A DNA stretch of 64,000 nucleotides from an endosymbiont of Galathealinum brachiosum (GTDB lineage Bacteria > Pseudomonadota > Gammaproteobacteria > SZUA-229), in contig QFXC01000008.1 in assembly GCA_003349885.1 (NCBI GenBank), forward strand, positions 422,216 to 486,215, written 5' to 3'. The translations under genes were made by a program, and so were the position numbers. Below the pieces are notes generated by a model. The model was not told the origin of the DNA. It searched no databases and worked only from the letters and a program-made list of their open reading frames with translations. Of this stretch, positions 1 to 8,423 are shown in pieces (the first letter of the stretch is position 1; the number at the start of each line of letters is the position of its first letter).

Positions 1-182
1 CCCCACCAGACTCTGATCAGCTAAACAGCTTAAGACAGGACAATTTTGTTAGCCTCAAAAAAATTGAACAGGAGCACATCCAGCATGTTCTTAAAGGTGT
101 TAATGGAAATCAGATTAAAGCTGCAAAAATACTAGGTATAAGTCGTTCAACTCTATGGAGAAAATTAAATGACAAGACATAA
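1..182 (+). CDS. C-terminal end of an NtrC-type (sigma-54-dependent) regulator, partial
   Basis: The window opens inside this gene, in frame from base 3. Only the last 59 residues are present. They form a Fis-type helix-turn-helix: residues reading [20 protein letters not shown] are the usual DNA-binding helices found at the end of sigma-54 activators and two-component response regulators. The stop codon TAA is at 180-182, and the convergent rhomboid gene ends 14 bases further on. The AAA+ and receiver domains, if present, lie outside the window, so the signal it answers to cannot be read. A stand-alone Fis-like protein is the alternative; the preceding linker residues fit the NtrC family better. 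Confidence 0.8.
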   Translation, partial: PPDSDQLNSLRQDNFVSLKKIEQEHIQHVLKGVNGNQIKAAKILGISRSTLWRKLNDKT

Positions 183-196
183 ACATGATACTTAAA

Positions 197-1765
197 TTAA
201 TTTCTCAACAATACGCTCAACTTCATCAGGTCTGCCTTAAAATCTCCTTCAGCAATCATTAATAACTCTTTCATTCTAACTTTAGCCTGTTCCTTCATAT
301 TTAAATTTTGTACCAATAACTCAAGTTCCACTAAAGCTGTTGACTCCAGATCTATATACTCACCATAGCGCTCATAAAGATTTCGAACCAAAAGATAAGC
401 GACTTTATATTGTCTATTTTCACGAGCTGTATTTGCTAAAAACAACACATTATCTGGGTCAGCCAGTACAAATTCATACGTTACCTCCTGACACATCTCA
501 ACATACAACAAAGCCCTGGCATACTTTCTTTTCTCTATTAGCAGATTTATAAGTAAACGCCCCAGACAAAGCAAGGTTCTTGAATCACCCCAGCTTTTAA
601 TTCTTTCAAATAACTCTTCAAATATTTCAACACTGGCTGATTGAACTTCATAATCTTTAATAATTAAATTAATGGCCTTACTGTCCTGTCTCCCTCGTAC
701 GTAACGATGTATTTCAGATATATGTTGTTCATAATTTTTTTCCAGTTGCATTTGTTGCTGTCTATTTTTTAACTCATTTTGACTCATTTTATCAAGCGTA
801 CCAAATGAACCCGATTGATGACTTCTATTTACATCTTTAATTTCATCCCCAAGATCGTCTATTATTTCACGTTGTTCCTTAAAAAATATATAACCTAAAA
901 TGTAACCTCCAAAACCTCCACTGACATGTGCGATAAGGTTTATTCCACCATAATCATCACTAAAGAGCATATCAAGCGTATCCATACCTATATACCAGAG
1001 AGCTAAAATCCAGGCGGGAATAAAAAATATTTTTATAATTGTAAAAAACCAGAAAAATACTCGGATACGTGCATGGGGCATGAGATAAGCAAACACCCCT
1101 ATCATCCCCATAACAACACCTGACAAACCAAGTGAAGGTACAGGCTCATTACCATTAATTAATACTGCCAATGAGTAACTGATGCTTGTAACAAAAGAAA
1201 GAGCAACTAATAAACCTAAATATTTCAGTCTGTTACTAATAAGCACTTCAATTGCTGGAGCAAATGCAATAAAGAAAATTAGATTAAATATTACATGACT
1301 CCAGCTTGCATGAGCAACCGCTGATGTCAGCATTGGAAGAGGATTAATTTCATCCGGAAAATGCATTAATGAACCATCAAGACTAGAAGGAGTTAGTTTC
1401 TCAAAAGCATATAAATGCTTTTCTAAATTTTCATCTATTTTATGAGTAATATCTATTGTGAAATACTCACTTGTATCTCTACTTACTAACTTAATGAGGG
1501 AACGATCATCAATATGATCACTTCTCTCATGTAATAAACCAAGCATCTGGACGCAACCTGATTTATTCTGTGTTAATAAATCATAAGATGTTTCATCATA
1601 ATTATCTACGTATATGGATTTACAGTAGGTGTGCAGAGAATTATTAATCTCAATATTATTATTATATTGAGCATAGAAAACAAGCAGACATAATATCGAG
1701 ATAATGTAAGTAACATATGGCGGTTTACATAGTGATAGCGCAGTACTGTATGGAAGAAATAGCAA
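197..1765 (-). CDS. Rhomboid-family intramembrane serine protease with long C-terminal helical extension
   Basis: A 522-residue inner-membrane protein. Rhomboid hallmarks are visible: SH157-x3-N161 on the second core helix, the nucleophile motif G213-L-S215-G on TM4, and H280 in a glycine-rich last helix (HVSGGFGGYILG). These give the Ser215/His280 dyad that cleaves membrane-spanning substrates. An N-terminal helix (about 17-32) and a periplasmic loop of about 100 residues precede the core. After about residue 295 comes a 225-residue soluble cytoplasmic region rich in charged helices that resembles TPR-like repeats, much longer than in GlpG. The start is TTG with AGGGTG upstream; no ATG gives a full N-terminus. 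Substrate unknown. It converges on the upstream regulator and stands alone. Confidence 0.85.
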   Translation of the reverse strand: MLFLPYSTALSLCKPPYVTYIISILCLLVFYAQYNNNIEINNSLHTYCKSIYVDNYDETSYDLLTQNKSGCVQMLGLLHERSDHIDDRSLIKLVSRDTSEYFTIDITHKIDENLEKHLYAFEKLTPSSLDGSLMHFPDEINPLPMLTSAVAHASWSHVIFNLIFFIAFAPAIEVLISNRLKYLGLLVALSFVTSISYSLAVLINGNEPVPSLGLSGVVMGMIGVFAYLMPHARIRVFFWFFTIIKIFFIPAWILALWYIGMDTLDMLFSDDYGGINLIAHVSGGFGGYILGYIFFKEQREIIDDLGDEIKDVNRSHQSGSFGTLDKMSQNELKNRQQQMQLEKNYEQHISEIHRYVRGRQDSKAINLIIKDYEVQSASVEIFEELFERIKSWGDSRTLLCLGRLLINLLIEKRKYARALLYVEMCQEVTYEFVLADPDNVLFLANTARENRQYKVAYLLVRNLYERYGEYIDLESTALVELELLVQNLNMKEQAKVRMKELLMIAEGDFKADLMKLSVLLRN

Positions 1766-1865
1766 AAACGAGCACCCTGTTGTTTAGTTTTTATATTTAT
1801 TAAGCCAAAATCATCACATAGAGTCAAATTTAACTATAAAACCTCATCAATAGCAGAATAAATAT

Positions 1866-2468
1866 TTATTTTACTATCTGCCTGAACTTATCCCTATTTG
1901 TCATTTTTTTCATATAAGTATATGTATTTATAAAAGGTCTTACTTTTTTTGGTAACCAGCTTAACAGAGTTGTTAACATTATATCTGCCGTTGTAAACCT
2001 GTTACCGATTAAAAAATCTTTACCCTCTAGTTCCCTTTCAATAATTTCGAGTGTTTTAATATAATTTTTTTCTGCCGTTATTACAACTTCTGGTAATCTT
2101 TCTTCCACGGGTAAGATAAATTTATTTAATACAATACTCCACGCAAATGGCTCCATTGTAGCAATAACAAAATAATACCATTGTTTGTATTTTATACGCT
2201 CTATTGAGTCTATTGCTGGTGCAAGCTGTTTATCTGCATGTAAATCTGTCAGCCAGTCGCAGATAGCCCCACTTTCAAACATCAACTCACCATCTACATC
2301 CAGCACTGGCACACACCCAAGAGGATGTATCATTTTGTACTTATCAGTTTGCCCTTCACCATCGAACAGATTGATATTAATCAGTTCATAATCAAGCTCT
2401 AATTCATCCAGTAACCATCGAACACGTTCAGCACGTGTTCGTGGCGTAAAATAGAGTTTTATACGCAT
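1866..2468 (-). CDS. Glutathione S-transferase family protein
   Basis: A 200-residue cytoplasmic protein of usual GST length. The thioredoxin-fold N-domain (about 1-78) shows the cis-proline V53-P54 and the glutathione-binding E65-S66 (ESGAICDWL). The all-helical C-domain carries a typical N-capping stretch near NRFTTADIMLTTLLSW. It would conjugate glutathione to electrophiles or reduce a substrate. The gene follows a membrane-protein gene by 12 bases, so the two are co-transcribed from the promoter facing the HxlR regulator. HxlR regulators often respond to electrophiles and quinones, which fits a detoxifying role (inference). The exact GST class is not determined. Confidence 0.85.
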   Translation of the reverse strand: MRIKLYFTPRTRAERVRWLLDELELDYELININLFDGEGQTDKYKMIHPLGCVPVLDVDGELMFESGAICDWLTDLHADKQLAPAIDSIERIKYKQWYYFVIATMEPFAWSIVLNKFILPVEERLPEVVITAEKNYIKTLEIIERELEGKDFLIGNRFTTADIMLTTLLSWLPKKVRPFINTYTYMKKMTNRDKFRQIVK

Positions 2469-2480
2469 TATCTAATCACC

Positions 2481-3146
2481 TTATTTGATTTTTACATAAG
2501 CATCATTCGCATGATTATTACGTAATTGTAAAAATATAATGATATGCGTCAGGCTAAGTATCTGAACAAGAAAACCGGGAATAATCACCATTGGAAATGC
2601 CATCATTAATTCACCGTTTAATCCATTTGACTCTGCCAGTAATGCATCCGTTCTGGTTAACAGGCCAAGTGATACCGCTATAATAAAATCCAACAGACCA
2701 AACGTATTCCAACGTAATATTGCACTTTTACGCACACCCTTTTCTTGTTTCATTAAATTAAATGCAAGAAAAACAGCCGCTACTGCCGTTAAAGCATCAC
2801 CTATACCGGCTACATAAGAAAATGATGTAGGTAGATGACCAAACATATTCAGCATAATGAAACCAATACCGATCATCCTCCAGCTACTCAGCATAATTAA
2901 AAAACGCATATCTATACCCAGAAGATACTCTCGAACAGCTGGAATACTTATGTAACTTACTGAAAATACTATAAAAGTTATTATAAATGATGTAATTAAT
3001 GTTACCGGTACCTCGTTAACCGCTACAGAATATGAACCATTCAACCCTAATAACACGATTAACGTTAACCAGCTAACAACAATACTACCTGCTATAAAGT
3101 GCCTTTTATCTGTAGTGCCCACACTCTCTGTTACAACTGTATTCAT
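2481..3146 (-). CDS. Six-helix membrane protein of unknown function
   Basis: A 221-residue, very hydrophobic protein with about six transmembrane segments (roughly 17-37, 47-68, 80-101, 107-128, 145-163 and 180-205). No catalytic motif is recognised. It is the first gene of a two-gene operon with the GST gene and is divergent from the HxlR-type regulator. The intergenic region holds a 41-bp perfect palindrome that probably controls both directions. A role in export or quinone/electrophile response is plausible only from context. Confidence 0.7.
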   Translation of the reverse strand: MNTVVTESVGTTDKRHFIAGSIVVSWLTLIVLLGLNGSYSVAVNEVPVTLITSFIITFIVFSVSYISIPAVREYLLGIDMRFLIMLSSWRMIGIGFIMLNMFGHLPTSFSYVAGIGDALTAVAAVFLAFNLMKQEKGVRKSAILRWNTFGLLDFIIAVSLGLLTRTDALLAESNGLNGELMMAFPMVIIPGFLVQILSLTHIIIFLQLRNNHANDAYVKIK

Positions 3147-3169
3147 ACGTATCTCCTGTAAAAAACATA

Positions 3170-3210
3170 CATTATATAGTAACTTGCATTATGCAAGTTA
3201 CTATATAATG
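3170..3210. promoter_or_regulatory. 41-bp perfect palindrome, probable HxlR operator
   Basis: Bases 3170-3189 and 3191-3210 are exact reverse complements around the single base 3190. The inner part reads AGTAACTTGCA-TTA-TGCAAGTTACT. It lies 24 bases upstream of the membrane-protein start and 47 bases before the regulator start, a position suited to controlling both divergent genes. A dimeric winged-helix regulator such as the adjacent HxlR protein binds sites of this type; that this protein binds here is inferred. Confidence 0.7.
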
Positions 3211-3215
3211 ACTTA

Positions 3216-3238
3216 GTTACTTTTAAATTGCAAGTAAC
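3216..3238. promoter_or_regulatory. Second inverted repeat with the same half-site
   Basis: GTTACTT (3216-3222) and AAGTAAC (3232-3238) are exact inverted repeats 9 bases apart. They repeat the AGTAAC/GTTACT core of the neighbouring large palindrome. The site sits 19 bases before the regulator start codon, so binding here would block its own transcription. This looks like a weaker secondary operator. Confidence 0.5.
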
Positions 3239-3257
3239 AGTGTGTTAAACTACAGAT

Positions 3258-3662
3258 ATGAACAAAAGCACTACAAAAACAGACAAAACAGACTTCCTAA
3301 AACGATCTGAATGCCCAATAACAAATTCACTGGATATTATTGGTGATAAATGGACATTGTTGATAATTAGAGACCTGTTTATAGGTAAGAAAACCTATAG
3401 TGAATTTCAGCAATCTCCAGAAGGCATACCAACTAATATTCTTTCAGACAGGCTTAAACGCTTACAGGTTTACGGTATTATTGATAAAAGCCCTTATCAG
3501 GAAAGGCCTGTACGATATGAATACCTACTTACAAAACAGGGTAAAGCGTTAGGCGAGATACTAACCTCTATTAAAGACTGGGGACTTGAGTTTATACCGG
3601 GAACTAACACTAGACTGGTTGACGAATACCTAAAAAAACAGCAGCAAGATAATGAGATATAA
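3258..3662 (+). CDS. HxlR-family winged-helix transcriptional regulator
   Basis: A 134-residue protein. The family signature is clear: C19 in SECPITNSLDIIGDKWTLLI, followed by the winged helix (residues about 30-110) with IRDLFIGKKTYSEF, ILSDRLKRL and a PVRYEYLLTKQG wing. The N-terminal cysteine is the redox/electrophile sensor in HypR- and QorR-type members. It is divergent from the membrane protein/GST operon and its promoter contains two related palindromes, so it most likely represses both itself and that operon. The next gene starts directly after its stop. Confidence 0.9.
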   Translation: MNKSTTKTDKTDFLKRSECPITNSLDIIGDKWTLLIIRDLFIGKKTYSEFQQSPEGIPTNILSDRLKRLQVYGIIDKSPYQERPVRYEYLLTKQGKALGEILTSIKDWGLEFIPGTNTRLVDEYLKKQQQDNEI

Positions 3663-3890
3663 ATGAATAAAGTAACAAATCAGGACCCATTACACGGTGT
3701 AACGTTAAAGATGATTGTAACGCGTCTGCAAGAAAAATATGGCTGGAATGAACTGGGGGGACGTATCAACATTAAATGCTTTACTAAAGATCCCAGTGTT
3801 TCATCAAGTTTGAAATTCTTACGAAAAACACCCTGGGCACGTGAGAAAGTTGAGGCGTTATATCTTCGCAGTGAATGGAAGGATGATTAA
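3663..3890 (+). CDS. VF530-type DNA-binding protein (DUF2132)
   Basis: A 75-residue protein matching the VF530 family over its full length: [16 protein letters not shown], then YGW, then [20 protein letters not shown] and [15 protein letters not shown]530 members are small, widespread in marine gammaproteobacteria and have a fold resembling HTH DNA-binding domains; their cellular job is not well defined. The start codon follows the regulator stop with no gap, so the two genes are translated from one message. It converges on the lipoprotein gene 24 bases downstream, with no clear hairpin between them. Confidence 0.85.
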   Translation: MNKVTNQDPLHGVTLKMIVTRLQEKYGWNELGGRINIKCFTKDPSVSSSLKFLRKTPWAREKVEALYLRSEWKDD

Positions 3891-3914
3891 TATCAGGAAA
3901 TCACACATAATAAA

Positions 3915-4817
3915 TTAACTGGATTGTAATTTTTTTAATCTTCGAATATTCTCACTATCACTCTGTAATTCATATATCTCAAGCAACTTATTAATGATAA
4001 TATTTTCTTCAAACTTAACTGATGCACTTTTTGCAACTTTATATGCTGTCTCATAACGCTTTGCCGCCGCATTTAATTGATTCATGCCTCTTAATGTTTC
4101 ACCCCACTCCTTCAAAGTTGACAGTACAGATTTTGAGTTTGCCTGTTCACGATAAATTTCCATTGCACCTGAGAATAGTTGATTGACAACATTCAGATCA
4201 TTTTTAATTCCAGCCATCTGAGCATTAAATCTTAATAATCTTGCATTATTTTTGTCAGTTTTACTGGCATATATTTTTACCCAATATTCACTATCATAAT
4301 TAGATTTAACGGCAAGACGTACACGATTGGTTAATAATGCAATGTATAAATTTTTCTGAATACTCTGAATATTCCCTCCCAGACTATCGATATATTTATT
4401 CAAAATATTTTCTGCTTTATTTAATTCAATTTTATTTATAGATATAGAGGATCGTATAATATCTACATGTATAGATATTATATTAAAATCATACTCTTCA
4501 ATTAAAACATCAAGTTCTTTAAGGTGTATTTCTGCTTCAGTTACATTATGTCGTGCAATCTCAGCTTTGCTTAGATTTAATAGTGAATTAGAAATCCCTT
4601 TTACATAATCAAAACGTTGATACGCGTTATATGCACGAGAAAATGAAACCACCGACTCTTTATACAATTGCTGCTCATACAACAAAACACCATTAGCAGC
4701 ATAATCGTTTGCTTTTTCCATCCAGAATGGTTGAATTTTATCAGGCTTAGACGCACATGCAGAAAGCATGTTAAATAATATAAAAATGATAACTAATTTT
4801 AACTTCATTTCAATCAT
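3915..4817 (-). CDS. Lipoprotein with TPR-like repeats, end of Mla-like operon
   Basis: A 300-residue lipoprotein. The signal ends in a lipobox (NMLSAC), so the mature protein is lipidated at that cysteine. The rest is helical with tandem pairs resembling TPR repeats, such as ANGVLLYEQQLYKESVVSFSRAYNAYQ and LNAAAKRYETAYKVAKSA. It overlaps the MCE gene by 8 bases, which implies translational coupling. ATG codons at 4817 and 4808 are both possible starts; the second gives a more standard signal peptide. It takes the place where Mla systems have MlaC/MlaB or an ABC-type auxiliary lipoprotein, so it may be an envelope partner of the transporter (inference). Confidence 0.75.
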   Translation of the reverse strand: MIEMKLKLVIIFILFNMLSACASKPDKIQPFWMEKANDYAANGVLLYEQQLYKESVVSFSRAYNAYQRFDYVKGISNSLLNLSKAEIARHNVTEAEIHLKELDVLIEEYDFNIISIHVDIIRSSISINKIELNKAENILNKYIDSLGGNIQSIQKNLYIALLTNRVRLAVKSNYDSEYWVKIYASKTDKNNARLLRFNAQMAGIKNDLNVVNQLFSGAMEIYREQANSKSVLSTLKEWGETLRGMNQLNAAAKRYETAYKVAKSASVKFEENIIINKLLEIYELQSDSENIRRLKKLQSS

Positions 4818-5727
4818 TAGCCGGCTGCGGATTTACAAGAACATTGTTTTTACTGTTTTTATCTGGCATTGCTGTTGAAATTGGCCAAACCCTCTGCGTC
4901 GCTTCTATCGTTTTTTCTGTTTCTTTGATAATTGAATTTATATTACTTAACACTTCAGGCACCTGATCTGCATCAGCAGATAACATTGTAACCAGCTTTT
5001 TAAGAGATTCTGTCGTTTCTTTTAAATTCGTTACACTTTCTGATATATCATTTTTTATATCATTATCATAAATAAGTGTACCTACTGCACCCTGCCCCGA
5101 ATTTATATGCTGAGACAATAAATTAAGATTTGTTGTTAACTGATTAAACGATTCTATTGCTGATGATATTTTATCAACATCAACCGTATTCACGACTTTA
5201 GATACATCCTGTATTAATACATTAACATCATCCAGCATAGCCGTAGCTTCACCGATGATATCTTCTACCGAATTTGACTCTCGAATATTAAAAATGGTCC
5301 CTTCAGGAATCAGGTCTTTATCAGCAGAACCTGCAGTAATAACAATCATGGACTTTCCGAGCATGGCCACATTCAGACTACTCACTTTAACTTCTGAGTC
5401 ACTACGTAATAACTTGTGAAAACGTGTAAAAATACGCATTGTTAACTGTATATGATTGTCATCAGTTATATCAATAGCTGAAACTTTCCCTACTTCTATA
5501 CCTGAAATTTCTACAATTGTTTCGGCATTCAAACCTTCAGCTGACTTAATCCTGCCATAAATAGTGAACTGATCTTCAAAAATATTCTGACTTTTTATTG
5601 TCGTAAACAATAAAAACACCAATAGCACTATCGCAGATAGTACAAACACACCCACAATTCTTTCCTGAGCTGTGTAACTAATCCTATGAATATAATGAGT
5701 TTCATGATGTTTTTTCTGGTTATCCAT
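4810..5727 (-). CDS. MCE-domain (MlaD-like) lipid-transport protein
   Basis: A 305-residue protein with one N-terminal membrane helix (about 24-44) and a periplasmic MCE domain (about 52-150): YGRIKSAEGLNAETIVEISG, then IEVGKV, then SSLNVAMLGKSMIVITAG. MCE proteins form hexameric rings that carry lipids between inner and outer membranes. The C-terminal part is a long helical region, as in Pqi/Mce relatives, rather than the short MlaD tail of E. coli. The gene starts 5 bases after the ATPase gene stop and overlaps the lipoprotein gene. Order permease-ATPase-MCE is that of MlaE-F-D. Confidence 0.85.
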   Translation of the reverse strand: MDNQKKHHETHYIHRISYTAQERIVGVFVLSAIVLLVFLLFTTIKSQNIFEDQFTIYGRIKSAEGLNAETIVEISGIEVGKVSAIDITDDNHIQLTMRIFTRFHKLLRSDSEVKVSSLNVAMLGKSMIVITAGSADKDLIPEGTIFNIRESNSVEDIIGEATAMLDDVNVLIQDVSKVVNTVDVDKISSAIESFNQLTTNLNLLSQHINSGQGAVGTLIYDNDIKNDISESVTNLKETTESLKKLVTMLSADADQVPEVLSNINSIIKETEKTIEATQRVWPISTAMPDKNSKNNVLVNPQPAND

Positions 5728-5732
5728 ATTAA

Positions 5733-6482
5733 TTAATGAAACCCCGCACGTGATACATATTCCTTAACACAGGGAACATCAGATTCTATTAACTCCTGTT
5801 TATTTCTATATACACAAGTTACTTTATCCGATAAAAAGACAAAACAACTGGAATCATTAATTATATATTCCAGATGCGATGTTGTTAAAATTATTGATGT
5901 CTCTGTTTTTTTTATATACTTATTTAAAAAAAGCCTGGTGTTATGCATTCTTCCCGGACTTAATTCAGCATATACATCCGCTATAAATAATAATTTTGGT
6001 TTAACAATTAATGCACGGGCTAATTTTGTATACATTATTAATAATGGTGTAACAAATGCTGGCAACTCATTAAGCTCGCCCCTGTCATCAAAACCAAGTT
6101 CATTAAATAGATTATAAACCTGTGCTGTAAGCTCTTCCCTGCCTCCTATCTTATGATATAAAGCAGGCAAAAGAATATTTTCCATTAATGTGTAAGCCGA
6201 CAACAACGCAGAATCTTTTCCTACATAGGAAATATCTTTCTGCAAATCCAGCCAGTCAGTACGACTAAGCTGCCTGACATCATGATCCAGTAATGTTAGA
6301 TCCCCCTGCGCCATTGCATTAAAACCCATGAGTGTATTTAACCATGTCGTTTTTGATGATGACTGAGGCCCTACCAAACTAATTATTGACGATTCACTTA
6401 CCTGAAGATTTAACGCAGCACAGGCAAAAGTGTGCTCAGCCTGTGGAATAATATTTTTAGCCGTAAGGAGTTCGTTCATCAT
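5733..6482 (-). CDS. Degenerate ABC ATPase of Mla-like transporter
   Basis: A 249-residue protein in the MlaF position, recognisable as an ABC ATPase by length and by remnants of its motifs. The Walker A is G38-PQSS-S43-K44-T45, with serine where the family has glycine. The LSGGQ signature is not present (about 138-150 reads ELPAFVTP). Walker B reads LLFIAD169-V170, lacking the catalytic glutamate. A histidine in the switch position remains (TTSH203). Nucleotide binding may survive but normal hydrolysis looks unlikely. Reading frame and spacing are intact (8 bases to the permease, 5 to the MCE gene), so the gene is kept rather than decaying. Start could also be the second ATG. Confidence 0.75.
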   Translation of the reverse strand: MMNELLTAKNIIPQAEHTFACAALNLQVSESSIISLVGPQSSSKTTWLNTLMGFNAMAQGDLTLLDHDVRQLSRTDWLDLQKDISYVGKDSALLSAYTLMENILLPALYHKIGGREELTAQVYNLFNELGFDDRGELNELPAFVTPLLIMYTKLARALIVKPKLLFIADVYAELSPGRMHNTRLFLNKYIKKTETSIILTTSHLEYIINDSSCFVFLSDKVTCVYRNKQELIESDVPCVKEYVSRAGFH

Positions 6483-6490
6483 CTTTGTTC

Positions 6491-7279
6491 TCAGATCATT
6501 AACAGGGCAAAAACACCGTCAATAATAAACAACATCAGTAAGCTATTTACTATTGATTTCTGTGTTTGTTGTGGAACTTCTGTAGCTGACTGAGTAACTT
6601 TTAATCCATGATAACAGGCAATTGAACCTATAAATAAGCCAAACAACAGGTTCTTAATTATAAAGACGATTAGTACTACAGGGCTTAAACCTGTTATGAC
6701 ATCGGCAAAATATTTAAAAAATGTAGGTGATATTAATAATGCACTTAACAATATACCTACACTTAATGTTACAACAGTAAACACAATAGAAATACTTAAC
6801 TGCGAAAGCGTTACACCTAATATTCTAGGGGCTACAAGAAAATTATTAATATCTATACCCATTAACTCAAGCGCATCTATCTCTTTATGCAGTTTCATAT
6901 TGGCCAGATCAACAGTAATAGCAGACCCGGTTCTACTTATTAGTATAATTCCTGCAATCATGGGTCCCATTTCCATGACAACAAAATAATTTAAAATACT
7001 AACGGTATCCGCTATTGAGTCAAAAATAGAGATCATTCTGAAGGTGAATACAAAACCGGTCACCATTGCCAGAAATATGATAGTAGGTAACGCATCAATG
7101 CCGGTGAATATAATTTGTGATACGAGGGAACGATAACTGTATCGATTGAACAGGCTCATTGCTTTAAACCAGTCCCTTAAAGCAAATGAACTAAATGTCG
7201 TTAGATTAACCAGATAGGATAGTCTGCGTAATATAAACGCACCTGACCAGCCGGATATCTGATTAGCAGCATTGAGCAT
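6491..7279 (-). CDS. MlaE-family ABC transporter permease
   Basis: A 262-residue inner-membrane protein with five to six helices. The MlaE signature is present: PTIIFLAMVTGFVFTF, VMEMGPMIAGIILISRTGSAI and ANMKLHKEIDALELMGID, where the conserved EIDAL coupling helix contacts the ATPase. Members move phospholipids or other lipids through an MCE ring. It is the first gene of the four-gene operon, with a promoter in the 200 bases upstream. AAGGAAA lies 10 bases before the start codon. Substrate and direction cannot be read from sequence. Confidence 0.88.
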   Translation of the reverse strand: MLNAANQISGWSGAFILRRLSYLVNLTTFSSFALRDWFKAMSLFNRYSYRSLVSQIIFTGIDALPTIIFLAMVTGFVFTFRMISIFDSIADTVSILNYFVVMEMGPMIAGIILISRTGSAITVDLANMKLHKEIDALELMGIDINNFLVAPRILGVTLSQLSISIVFTVVTLSVGILLSALLISPTFFKYFADVITGLSPVVLIVFIIKNLLFGLFIGSIACYHGLKVTQSATEVPQQTQKSIVNSLLMLFIIDGVFALLMI

Positions 7280-7480
7280 TTTAATGCTTTCCTTATTACA
7301 TTACATGTCTGGTATCGCTGTGATGGACAATAAGAAAGGTGTAAATGTCACACAAGAACCACTGTCATTGGAATTTTCTCTGATAACTATAGTAATAGCC
7401 TATTTAAAGTAATATTTCTAGGTCATTTCTGAGCATATCAGGATTACATCTATCTCTATATTACCTGCCAGGATATATGA

Positions 7481-8212
7481 CTAGGAAACATGACAAAGCT
7501 CCATGTCATCACTATCTAAAACACTTGCCTTGTTAGCACTGTTAATAATACTTTGATTTTTAACATTAATTTCAATCCAGTTAAATATTGATTGCCAGTG
7601 CTTTCTATCTATTGCTGTTGCCTGATGATTCAATTCATGAACCCCAAGGCCTAATTGAGTAAAACGATTGTAATTTTGCGTATCTCTTAGCTGTGCTAGA
7701 ACAGGTATATTTAATTTACACAGGAAGTTTTCAAGATCTTTAAATGCTGTGGTATTTCTACGCGCCTTATTTGTAATAATCGCCAGTCTGGCTTTTCCGT
7801 TTTGCACTTTTAAATTAATAATAAGCTCACGAAGAAAATCACCAGTAGCACAAATATCGAGCCATGCTGGTAATACTGGAATCAGAATATAATCGGCACC
7901 TTTTAATTGTTCCACCAATTCAGGACCTTTTAATCCGGGTGGTGTATCGACAACCATACGAGAAGTTTCAGGAGGAATTCGCATATGCCAGCTGCGCGTT
8001 ACACCTCTGGCCGCTGTTTTACACGCATTAACGCCATGTATGCTGGCAACGGTATCGGGGCGAGCATCAAGCCAGCGCATGCTGGAGCCCTGCTCATCAT
8101 AATCATACAACGACGTCTGGAAACCCTTACTAGCATAGAAACTGGCAAGGTTAGTAGAAATTGTGCTTTTGCCACAACCGCCTTTAGCGTTTATAACAAC
8201 GATGCGAATCAT
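7481..8212 (-). CDS. Orphan ParA/MinD-family ATPase
   Basis: A 243-residue cytoplasmic ATPase. The deviant Walker A K10-GGCGK15-ST is characteristic of ParA/MinD/VirC1 proteins, with the second motif VVDTPPG and a long C-terminal helix. These ATPases dimerise with ATP and bind DNA or membrane to position cargo. No ParB-like gene or parS-like repeat lies beside it, so chromosome or plasmid partition is not supported; it belongs with orphan ParA proteins that position protein complexes. It has its own upstream region and is 200 bases from the Mla-like operon. Confidence 0.85.
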   Translation of the reverse strand: MIRIVVINAKGGCGKSTISTNLASFYASKGFQTSLYDYDEQGSSMRWLDARPDTVASIHGVNACKTAARGVTRSWHMRIPPETSRMVVDTPPGLKGPELVEQLKGADYILIPVLPAWLDICATGDFLRELIINLKVQNGKARLAIITNKARRNTTAFKDLENFLCKLNIPVLAQLRDTQNYNRFTQLGLGVHELNHQATAIDRKHWQSIFNWIEINVKNQSIINSANKASVLDSDDMELCHVS

Positions 8213-8423
8213 TTATAACCGACTTGCAAAAATGGATATATAAAACTCATACTTTACATCCTATACACAGAATTTTTATCATTTAAGCTATTATATACTC
8301 CCTGAGTATTAGCTAATCACACATCCTGTGTCAATATACAGTATTGATAGTATCACAGTTACTATGAAATACTACCGCAGCTTAATTGATTAACTGTTTA
8401 TATAAATATATGCCACTTCAATC

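Noticed and set aside
7481..8212. ParA gene as a plasmid or chromosome partition system
   Set aside because: No ParB gene and no parS-like repeats flank it; only the ATPase is present.
7985..8218. 77-codon plus-strand frame opposite the ParA gene
   Set aside because: It lies wholly within the coding sequence of the ParA-like gene on the other strand, has no ribosome site and encodes low-complexity isoleucine-rich text; a shadow.
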